Shown: positions 39,101 through 51,100 of the stretch, one piece after another | Layout of the letters: every line of letters starts with the position of its first letter | How positions within the stretch are numbered: the first letter of the stretch is position 1 | Program-made: the position numbers and the translations under genes | Source: Antedon mediterranea | Taxonomy: Eukaryota > Echinodermata > Crinoidea > Comatulida > Antedonidae | DNA: 64,000 bases | Assembly: GCF_964355755.1 (NCBI RefSeq) | Contig: NC_092671.1 | Coordinates: forward strand, 18,256,001-18,320,000 | Direction of reading: 5' to 3' | Notes under the pieces: generated by a model | Told to the model about the DNA's origin: nothing | Database searches by the model: none | Seen by the model: only the letters and a program-made list of their open reading frames with translations

Positions 39101-42100
39101 ATTTGACCAATAAACCAAAAAAATTCACTGTCTATGTAAGTAAAATGACTATTGTTGATAGTGCTAATACTAGAACTGTATTTATTTTTAAAATTGCATA
39201 TAGGCGGCCTACGTGGTTTATTTTAGATTTATATAAAATATGAATTGGATAATGCATAGTAAGAATAACTAGGCAGTTTAAATATTATATTCATAAAAAG
39301 GCTATGTTAAGGTTGTCACTAAATCTCAACAATTAGCTATCATATACTAATTGTAATTGAAAAATTCAATACATCTTTTTTATCATAATAATAACGTTCT
39401 GAAAATTGGCAATTGTTCGATATTAAATTTCACTTTATTAGCATTAAATTTTATTCCATTCTTATAACCTATTCATTCATTCATTTATTTGATCCAAATT
39501 ACATAAAACAAGTAAAAAGGTACGTTCGTGAATAAAACAGTATTAAAAAACAACATATAAAGCAATTTTAACAATATTTTAAAACATCTAAAACCGTACA
39601 AAAAATGTTTAAAATATTTTTTAGATATTTAAAAGCCATAACAAAATTCATAAAAGAGATAACAAAGGGTGATAAAAAGTGATTTCGATCAGGATCGTCC
39701 AAGAAAACCAATAACTCAGGTGTATTTCCATTGGAGTCCTTGAGGTAAAAATAATGGTTTAAAAAGAAGTTAAAAAAGTTTAGATGCTATGCCGTCTCAA
39801 TGTGAGATTGTTTTTAACTAATTGTCTAAATACACGCTCAGTACTTTTTATCGTACTTGGTAATTTGTTCCATTCTTTAATTGCTGAAGCATAAAATGTG
39901 CCATCTATAACAAGAGATTTGTGGAACAAAATTAAAATAACTTTGTCGGGTACCATGGGCATGTTGGTTCCCAGCCTTTATGAAATTATTACCAAGATAT
40001 GATGCTACATTTCTATACTGCATTTTGTGTACAGTGTTTAATTTTATTTGATTGACCCTATCTTTAACACACAATAGTCCTAAGCTATCTAGTTCTTTTT
40101 GTCCTACATGAAATCGAGGACCTTTATTTAGGATAAATTTGTTTTGCATAATCTGCAGTTTATTTTTAGTGTTTTTTGGTGCTGCAGTGTACCACGAAGA
40201 ACACGCATAGTCAAAGTGGTTTTGTTCTCTTTGAGCCATTTATTACAGGCTGACAATTCTGTACTTATGCTTGAGGCAATTAGACATGGGTTCTTTCCAT
40301 ATACTAAAAAAAAAGTTGTCGTCAGCGTATAAAATCAACTTACAATTTACACTTATTTACATATCGTTAACATAGCATAGAAATAATAGAGGCCTTAATA
40401 TACTTCCATGAGGCACACCATGATAAATTGCAAGTGGCTTAGATTCTACCGTATTTGTATATACTAATTGTTGCCTATTCTCAAGATATGATTTGAACCA
40501 AGCTATTGCCTTTAGTTTTTCGTTTTTCAATCAATATACCATGATCAACTGTGTCAAATGCTTTTTGCAAATCTAAAGATACAACGCCAGTGTAATTGCC
40601 AATTGACATTTGATTTTTAATATTATAATCATTAATATGGATTAAACAAGAGTCGGTAGAAAAATGTTTTCTATATTCAATTCAATTTACATTTATTTAC
40701 TCATCGTTTATAAATACAGTAAATTCATAGCATAAATGATGGCAAGGATCCTGCATAGAGAAGTTTACACTTCTGTTTTCGCAGGACCCTTTTACATAAA
40801 AAACATAAAACAATAAACACAACATAATAGATACAAAATTTAAAAAAACATTTCCTATATACATTTTAGAGTTGTTCATCATCAAAAAGCATTATTGTTT
40901 TTATAATATCATTATTTATACATTTTTTCTTAAAAAAGAAGATATTCAGTTTATTACTTCCAGTACATGTGGATTCTTTCTTTTGTTATAGCAAAAGTAT
41001 GAATACATATAATATAAGAATGTCTCTTTTTACATATTTTTTAAGTATTTTATAATTTTTGTTAACAATATCTAAGTGATTTCTACAGAGCTCGTTCCAT
41101 AGTTTCGGTCCGTGTAAACTGATAAAATGTTGACCAGACGTTAACCTAGAGTATGGTTGTTTTACGCTACAAATATTTCGAAAATTATGGGTAGTATTTT
41201 CGTTTCTTTTGAATATCATTTGGATTCGCCTGGGTAAGACATTACTTTTAATCTGGGCCATAAAACCTAGGACGGTAACTCTGTTGATATCTTGTATGTT
41301 AAGTATATTTAATTGCTTAAACAGTGGCTCAGAATGTTGCCATGGCTTTTTAAATAAAATAATGCTAGCAGCCTTTTTCTGGAGTTTAAGAAGGGATTCT
41401 AGTGTACTATCATATGTACTGCCCCAAATAATGTTTCCATACTGAAGGTGCGGTAGAATTAATGTATTATACAAATTTGTTAAAATATAATTAGGAAAAA
41501 AATGTCTAGTTTTTATCAATATTCCAATAGACCTAGCGGTTTTTTTGCTAATAAGCCTTATATGATTTTTCCAGCAAAGGTTCTCATTTATTACAACCCC
41601 CAGAAATGTTACATTTTTTTGTTGTTCTAAAGTAATGTTATTCATTTTCAATTCAATGTTGGTTGTAATAATACGCCTTTGGGCAGTTTTAAAGATTACG
41701 TAATTTGTTTTGCTGGTGTTTAATAAAAGTTTATTAGCTTTGAACCACATATTAATTCTATCTAGTTCCACATTCATAGTGTTTGCCAATGCGTTCAGGT
41801 TATTTCCACACTTGAATCCTGTTGTATCATCGGCAAAGCTAATTAATTCAATTTTTGTACTTGAGTTACATATATCGTTTACATATACAAGAAACAACAA
41901 AGGTCCCAAAACGGACCCTTGTGGGAACACCAATACTAGTCTCCTTAATATTAGACGAAGTACCATTTATAAAAACATATTGCTTTCGTGATTTTAAATA
42001 GTTACTGAACCATTTTAGTGTAACACCTCTTATACCATAGTGGAATAGCTTGTTCAGTAATATACTGTGGTCAATAATATCAAATGCCTTTGACAAATCC

Positions 42101-45100
42101 ATAAATGTGGCAATTACGAACTATTTGTTTTCAAATGCCTTTAGTATTTTGTGGATCAGATCAATTATAGCGTGGGAGGTTGAATGATTGTTTCGGAAGC
42201 CGTATTGCCAATCATTTAGTATATTGTAAGTTTTAAAGTAATTATACAATCTTGAATGGACTATCTTTTCAAAGATTTTAGAGAAAATTGGTAGTAGTGA
42301 TATCGGGCGATAATTCGAGGCTAAATGACGGTCCCCTTTTTTGTATATGGGAATTACTTTTGCAATTTTTATCTGTTCCGGTATTAAGCCGGAGTGAAGA
42401 GATACGTTAAATATGTAAGTCAAGGGCTTTACAATAGCATCACCAACTACCTTGACTACCTTTGGTGAAATATCATCAAAACCAGGTGTTTTGTTTGCAT
42501 CAAGTGATTGAATCACTTTTAACACTTCCTCCTCATTTACATGGTAGAAAAACATAGAGTTACTTTGCCTGTTTAGCAGGTAATCAGAGTATTGTGCCGT
42601 TGATGGCTCAATACTGTCTCGTACCTTGAGACCAACTTTAATAAAATAATCGTTAATGTGGTTTGCAATAGGCTCACAACCCTCTATTAGTTTGTCACCA
42701 GATGTAAAAGTGGATGGAACATTATTTTTGCCTCCACCTGGATTTATAATATCATTTATAATATTCCATGTTTTTTTTTTATTTCCTTTAGTATTGTTAA
42801 AAACATTTTCATAATATGATTTCTTTTCATTTTTGCATGTACGCATAAATGACTTATTAAACTCTTTATAAATATCCTTATTTTTAGACGAGGGATGTTT
42901 TATAAATTTGTTGTACAACACATGTTTTCTTTTGCTAGACTTTAAGAGTCTTGAGCTCATCCATGGTTGTTTGAACTTTTTATACTTTTTGTAATTTTCT
43001 TGAACTTTTTCTTTTTTTTTTAAAGTTTTTATTATATAATTTTTTGAAAGTGTTGATAAAAGCATTGTAAGCATCATCAGGGTTTGTCCTTACATATACA
43101 TCAGCCCAATCAACAGGTAATAAGTCATTATATAGTTTATTTATATTTCTTTCGTTTATTGCATATTTATGAGGTTCTATATTACCGGTTTTTACTTTAA
43201 TATGTTTGTCGGGCACGGAGTGGATAATTTGGTATACCGGTAAATGATCAGATATGTCTGAGATTAGTATACCAGATAACATTTGTTCAGAAAGTGTATT
43301 TGAGAAAATGTTATCAATTAATGAAGATGTGTTGTTTTGTATTCTAGTGGGTCTTGAAATCGATGGGTAAAAAGAATGCGACATCATTACTTCTAGAAAA
43401 TTATTTACAAAATCAGTCGATGCATGCTTAAGTAAATTAATGTTAAAATCACCCATAATGTGGCATGATTTTCCCTCGATATCAATAGTATTACGAATAT
43501 CGTCTAGTGATCTATTAAAAAGTTCTATATTCGAATCGGGAGGTCTATATATTATACCAACAATCGTATTGTTACATTTTTTTCAATTATTTCAATAAAA
43601 ATACATTCACAAGATTTAATACATAAATCATTTATAATATTCCATGTCACCCGGCCTGAAATGAAATTCGAACATTATGTTGTTATCATTAAGGTACTTT
43701 TCGATTTGAACATAAACTGCTCTTTCAAGAACTTTTGACAAAACACTGGCTGATTGGTCTATAGATGGTGACGTCACACTTATCCTTCTTTTGAAAAGTG
43801 GGTGGACTCGGGCAATTTTAGAGTACCTAAATAAAATCTATAAAAAAAAAACCTGTAAAACTTTAAAAAAAACAGTAAAGTAAATTAATGTAATATTCTT
43901 TTACAGAGTTAGTACAATTAAATCCTAAACTTTTTGGTGAAGTTTCTCAAAGTACAGTTTTAAGAGCTGCAGATCCTGAGAGGGCCATCGATGGCAACAC
44001 AAATGGGATATTAGAAGAATACTCGTGTGCCGATAGTTGTAAGTATCAGCACTATCATTATTATCATTATCATTACTATTCTAGTACAGTATATTATATT
44101 GTTACATTTTGTACATACCTTTTAAGGGCCGGGTGGCAATAGGCCGGGTGGCAATATAGGCCGGGTGGCAATATAGGCCGGGTGGCAATATAGGCCGGGT
44201 GGCATTATAGGCCAGGTGGCAATATAGGCCGGGTGGCAACATAGGCCGGGTGGCAATATAGGCCGGGTGGCAATATAGGCCGGGTGGTAATATAGGCCGG
44301 GTGGCAACATAGGCCGGGTGGCAACATAGGCCGGGTGGCAACATAGGCCGGGTGGCAACATAGGCCGGGTGGCAACATAGGCCGGGTGGCAACATAGGCC
44401 GGGTGGCAACATAGGCCGGGTGGCAACATAGGCCGGGTGGCAACATAGGCCGGGTGGCAACATAGGCCGGGTGGCAACAAAGGCCGGGTGGCAACATAGG
44501 CCGGGTGGCAACATAGGCCGGGTGGCAACATAGGCCGGGTGGCAACATAGGCCGGGTGGCAACATAGGCCGGGTGGCAACATAGGCCGGGTGGCAACATA
44601 GGCCGGGTGGCAACATAGGCCGGGTGGCAACATAGGCCGGGTGGCAACATAGGCCGGGTGGCAACATAGGCCGGGTGGCAATATAGGCCGGGTGGCAAAA
44701 GCATAGGTGGCAAAAGCATAGGTGGCAAAAGCATAGGTGGCAAAAGCATAGGTGGCTGGAGGTCGGATGGCAAAATGGACGGGGTTTATATATGTTTTCC
44801 CTACATAAGTATGTAAGAAAGCATTTAATTTCACTTTTTTAAAGATTGTTATGAACTCGATTATCATGAACCCGATGAAGTGATCCCTGATAAGCCTCCT
44901 GATGGCGTATATCAGTGGTGGTATGTTGACTTACGAACACAGAAAAATATTTCAAAAGTCGTGTTGTATAACAGAGAAGATTGCTGTGGTAAGAATGACT
45001 AATACATAATTATGTAATTGTATTTTATGATGATGTCATATAGGATTGTTCTAAAGAGTTTTTTTTACAAAAACACCCTTCATGCCAAACGCTGTAAGTC

Positions 45101-48100
45101 TATTACTCTACCTCCCATACAATACATGTATTTCGTGCTAGGGAAGACATAGTATTTGTGATTTCATACATGTTACAGTGCTGTAGCCACGAGAAATAAA
45201 GTGGTGTGTGTACCCGGTTTCATTATTTTTTATACCATTTTCTGTGATCGAAATCAATATAGATAGCTAGTAGTCTATAAAGATATAACACACGTCATTA
45301 TAAATTACAATAAAGTGCTGCTAGCTGATCTAACTGTTTATATATCGCCCATTTACAATACTTGTGTTTACTTGCTCAAACCAAAGGGCACGCTTGCTTT
45401 TTCGCTTGCGTACCCCTTAAGCTTTAGCGTAAATACATGGAAACTGTCAAAGTAAACTCAAGACATCCAGAGCCAATGAATACAGACTTAATAGAATATA
45501 ATAATATTATGTAGTCAAATATATATAAATCAAAAGGCAATTTACTGAAAAAAATGACAATGCTGTGGGTATCAGTGGCTGGATCTCAATGGAGATACAA
45601 AATAAAAGCGAAAGGCTAAATCAAAACGAGAAGTAAAACAGCCAGAAAAGTTAGCAGAGCGTTCGGGCAACACTAGCCCTTCATCAATGCAAGTGAAGGA
45701 ATTTGGATAACGTCATAGTATAAAGCTGGCAAGTGCTGTCTGGGTGGACAGGATTAAAGGAAATAAAACAAAGGCAGGGTGGAGTCTGAAATATAGCACT
45801 GACATCTATCTCTACCCATAGGGAGAACATCTTTTTCGCCCTAAGGACAGTATTATTTAACCTTAAGGAGCGACTTCTTTTGTTCTTGAACCTAACGTTT
45901 TGTCTATGTTTCTCCCTAATTCACTTATACTAAAATAGGCTTATATAATTTTGCCTATCAAAATTAAAATATATTCTAATAACTGCTTAATAGGACATGC
46001 AGCACACACACAGAGAAAAAACCTCTTAGCCCATCTAGAATTTAGTAAACAGGGTTACATCAGGTGGTTAAAATCAGTACCAAGATTCTAACCAACTGTA
46101 TATACCATTAAATAAACATTCTAGAAATAACGCGCGATTTACCGAATTTTGCCCTTACGTAAATGTATATATAGATTTACCACCGACAACGTAATTACAA
46201 CTGTATTTAATATTACATAGCCTGTGTAAATACGTGAACGTGATTGGTTGAAACTGCATCACATGGTTACTGCTTCTATGATCGTAAATCGTATATGTCC
46301 TCGAGTACGATGATATTATCGTTTGTGGAGAATTATATTCCTCAGCTGGCGCTTCGAGAAATATATATTCCCTCGAGCAAAATATCTTTCCCTCGGGGAT
46401 TTCAAATCTTATGTTTTACTTCTAAGCAGGCCATATCTGTATTATATTGTTTATAAGGTATGTATACCATTGCTAAAATAAGGTATATCATGTATTGTAC
46501 TTTTCTTTAACTTTATTTTCTAATCAGCTAGAAGGTTAGTCGGTGCAAAAATTCTTGTTGGTGATAATCACAAATCACCTTTTACTGGAAATCGACAATG
46601 TGGAGCTGCTGTTACATCATCTATGATTGCTTCAAACCCCGTCGAAGTTATTTGTAACAAACCAATCACAGGACGATACGTCAGTGTTTCTGAAATTGCA
46701 TGTCTTACTCTTTGTGAAGTCCAAATTTATGGTAGGTTTGTTTATAAGACTAAAATATAATATGCGTGCAATTCTTTTACGACATTATTATTTAAAAGTC
46801 ATCTGCATTAGTAGCTTTTGAGAAAATACAATAATTAATACATTGCCTTTAAAACAATAATAACCATATAAATAAATATCATATTTGGGTATTTTTGTTG
46901 TTTTAAAAGGAAGAAATATTGTCTCTTTAGTCTTAGGTTTGATGACTGAAAATCGTAAATCCATATTAAATTGCATGCACGACTTATTTCGATCCCTACT
47001 TCAACGATAAATAATATATATATAATTAAATTTCAGTATATCGCCGTCTGCTTGATATGCAGTTGCCCTAACTATTAGACCACTGGGGCTTTCATGGTAT
47101 TGTTCAAACTCGATTGGATAGCGACTCTTTAACATTCTCGGCGTTGTACGGAGGAACAGCACTAGTCCTCAGTTGTACGCACGCGCCACAGAGATCAAAT
47201 TGATACGCCCTCATCTTTTTCAGTATTTTTATTCACGAGGCGGGATCCCCGAAGAGATACGTTTATAATATAAACACAGCAGGCAAAAAACATTAATTCT
47301 AAACCGCCCGGTGATATACTGAAATATATATAATACAATACAGTATTAAGCTCTACCCATGGTATTCTCCATTGCAAAATTAACGTCAAGAGTTTTCTGG
47401 CACAGTCTGGCAAATCGTGAACATTTCTAATAAACCATTTTTTAAATAAATGGTAAAAAATATAAATGTTGATTGTTTTATTGTTTCTTTTGCCTATTTG
47501 GACTTATTAAGTAGATTTTGCGATGCACCTGTGACGTCACAGCAATTTACGGCGAATCTCGCGATTGTTCTGAAATCATATGTACATCCCTAATATGTTG
47601 TAAAAATATGGTCCTCGGGGTCAAGGAGTCCTTCAAAGAGTCGCTATCCAATCAAGTTTGAACAATACCATGAAAGCCCTAATGTTCTACTGTTTAGGGT
47701 ATTTGCATATTATCAAGCAGAAGGTTCCGGGTTCAAATCTTTCATTCTCACAGGTTTCCTCATCTTTATCGTTTCAAATTAATTAATTAATTAAATTTCA
47801 GTATTAATTCATTCTAATATATATATATATATATTCATTTATTATTTTTACTTTTTTTTTTTTATAGCGGTGCAGTTTATGACAAATTTGCCTAGAGCTC
47901 TACAAAGTTCAATATTTCACGGTGGTACTGCTGTTAGGGCCATCGATGGGAACACAAATGGAAAGTTCACGGAAAACTCGTGTACTCATACCAGTGAGTA
48001 ACTAGTATCATATCGCATCCTTACTATTGTTGTTGATGTTGATGATGTTGTTTTTTTTTTATTGTTGTTGTTGCTTTTATTGTTGCTGTTGTTGCTGTTG

Positions 48101-51100
48101 GTGTTAATGCTGCTGTTGCTGTGGTTGGTGTCGCTGTTTTTGTTACTGTTTCTGTTGCTGTTGTTGTTGTTGCTGTTATTGTTACTGTTGTTGCTGTTGA
48201 TGTTGCTGTTAGTTTTGCTGTTGTTGATGTTGCTGTTATTGTTGCTGTTGTTGATGTTGTTGTTTTTGTTATTGTTGCTGTTGTAGTTATTGCTTTTGTT
48301 GTTTTTTTATTGTTGCTTTTGTAGTTATTTTTGCTGTTGCTTTTATTGTTGCTGTTCCTGTTATTGCTGCTGTTACTCTCATTGTTGCTGTTTCTGTTGC
48401 TGTGGTTGCTGTTATTGTTGCTGTTGATGTTGCTGTTATTGTTGCTGTTGTTGATGTTGTTGTTTTTGTTATTGTTGCTTTTGTAGTTATTGCTTTTGTT
48501 GTTTTTTTATTGTTGCTTTTGTAGTTATTTTTGCTGTTGCTTTTATTGTTGCTGTTCCTGTTATTGCTGCTGTTACTCTCATTGTTGCTGTTTCTGTTGC
48601 TGTGGTTGCTGTTATTGTTTCTGTTGCTGTTCCTATTGTTGTTATTATTATTATCGTCGTCATCATCATCAACATCATCCTTATCATAATTATTATTATT
48701 ATTATCATCATCATCGTCATCATCATCATCACCACCACCACCACTTACATCTCATCATCATTCTCACCAGTATCATTATTATTATTATTATTACCATCAT
48801 CCTCATCGTCATCATCAGCATCATCACCACCACCACCAACATATCATCATCATCCTCACCAGTATCATTGTTATTATTATTATTATTACCATTATCGTCA
48901 TCATCATCTTCATCGTCATCGTCGTCGTCATCATCATCATCACCATCATCACCACCACCAACACCTACATCTCATCATAATCCTCACCATTATCATTATT
49001 ATTATTATTAAGGTCCTCAACGCTACCATACTTTTTAAAATTTACTACATAAGTCAATAATATACGCTTTTGATTTACATATTGAAAAGGTTGTGAAAAC
49101 GGCAAAGGTGAGCCGGGTCCATGGTGGTATTTTAACTTTGGAATACAGAAGCGTATTTCAAAGATAGTTTTATATAACAGAGAAGATTGTTGTGGTAAGA
49201 ACGTAATGTTTACTATATTGGTTTCTGTAAAATGAAAAGCTCATCATTTTAAACCACTCTGGGATAAAAACAATGAGTACATTGGCAGTTTTAAAGATTT
49301 TATTCTATTATTATATTATTATACTAAGTGCAGCTAGCAGATATTTGTTTGAACATATTACAGATGTTAAGATTGTGAATTTTGAACCTACGCGGGCTAA
49401 TATTGACTTACAATCATAGCCTCACTGGTTTCTCTTCTCAGAGCAAAAAACGAACACTTACTCAGTGGTTGAAACACACAAATAATCACCTCTATTTTAA
49501 ATGACAAACAAATAAACCCAATGAGGTCAGATATTATCTGTTTCGTAGCAACAACTTAATAACAATCAGAAAAAGATATCGATACAAAAAGAAAGAATCA
49601 TAATACCCTTATTAAAGACCAAAATTAAAATTACACGACAGACGCTATACAGAATATTTACTGTACGAATTAATTCTTCTAATCAGATAAAAGGTTAGTA
49701 GGTGCTGAAATTCGTGTTGGTAATGACAACACGCCACCTTTTACTGGAAATCAACAATGTGGAGATTCTCTTACAAACGCTATAATTGGTTTAAACCCCA
49801 TCGAAGTTATTTGTGACACCAGACCAATTGGACAGTACGTCAGTGTTCGTCTTCCTGGGAACGAATGTCTTAGTCTTTGTGAAGTTCAAATTTACGGTAT
49901 GTTTGTCATACATTCAAGTAAAACATGATATTTGTACCTGAATGTATGAATAAATGTGCTTTTAATTAATATATACATACAATACTAATAAAAACTGCCA
50001 GTCGAGTTTCGTATGTTTAAATGCGATTCCATTAGTTTCATTAAATAATCTATATTTTTCATATTTGTTAATAAAGAAAGCAGGATTGTTTTTTATGTGA
50101 ACTGTCACGTGTTAAATATTACGATTTCTTTGTAACACATGATTCTTATACACATCTGAACCAGGGCCTGGAGCTAGAGTGGAACATCGAACCCCGCATC
50201 CCTAGCTCCCAACAATCTTCTATTCCTTTCGGTATATTTCTAGCTATATCAATAATGTCTTTGTACAGAGATTTTTTAAATACATTATTCAAGCTAATAT
50301 TAAAAATAATAATTAGTAAGCATTTCATTTATTTTAGAGGCTGTACCAGTGACTCATTTTATAGGAGCAAAACAGAGTTCAACACTTCGTCCAGGACGTG
50401 ACGCCACTAAAGCCATCGATGGAAACAAAAATGGAATTATGGATAAAAACTCATGTACACACACCGGTAAAGTTAGAAAATGAAGTAACAGAGAGTGAAT
50501 ATATTTTATAAAAAACCAAATCCTTAGTTGTTTAAGCAGCCGAGTTTCATACAAGTTATATTGCACAGTATTGCCATTTTTTGTTATTTTAATATAGAAA
50601 CTGTAGTTTATCGGTTACATTTAAAAAGAAACCTAGTTAGTACTCTACATTAGATATTTAGTGGGCTGAGGGCATGATTCTTAATATGTCCTAGGTGATC
50701 TGGATAAAGAATTTCCTTTTTTAAGTATTACTGTAATTAATTGTTCTAGTTCGCGTTCAGACATTGGAGCATTGCCCTTTCGAATGGTTTAGGCCTATAG
50801 CTTCCCGTTAAAAGTTGGTGTGTTATAAAACAATTACTGAATGTTTTGTTTTCGTGCAATGGAACAAATAATGTCATTAAGTGAAAGCTTTCATCTTTCA
50901 TCTCTTGAATGTAAACAAAATAATAATAGCGATTTCTATGCAGTGATTTAAAATGTCTTATGTAATTGTTGTTTTTTTTCTCAAAAAAGGTTGTGTAAAC
51001 GGCGAGGGTCCGCAAGATCCTTGGTGGTATGCTGATCTGGGAAGACAGACATTTATTTCAAAGATCGTGTTATATAACAGAGAAGATTGTTGCGGTAAGA

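Noticed and set aside
44125-44755. Regular array that might be mistaken for a CRISPR
   Set aside because: Units are contiguous 17-mers without unique spacers, in an animal intron.
44102-44867. Minus-strand ORFs of 181-223 codons rich in Pro/Leu/Cys
   Set aside because: They are translations of the 17-bp minisatellite in different frames; the repeat length guarantees long open frames with cyclic peptides.
48062-49060. Poly-Leu, poly-Ser and poly-His ORFs on both strands
   Set aside because: By-products of triplet microsatellites inside an intron of gene C.
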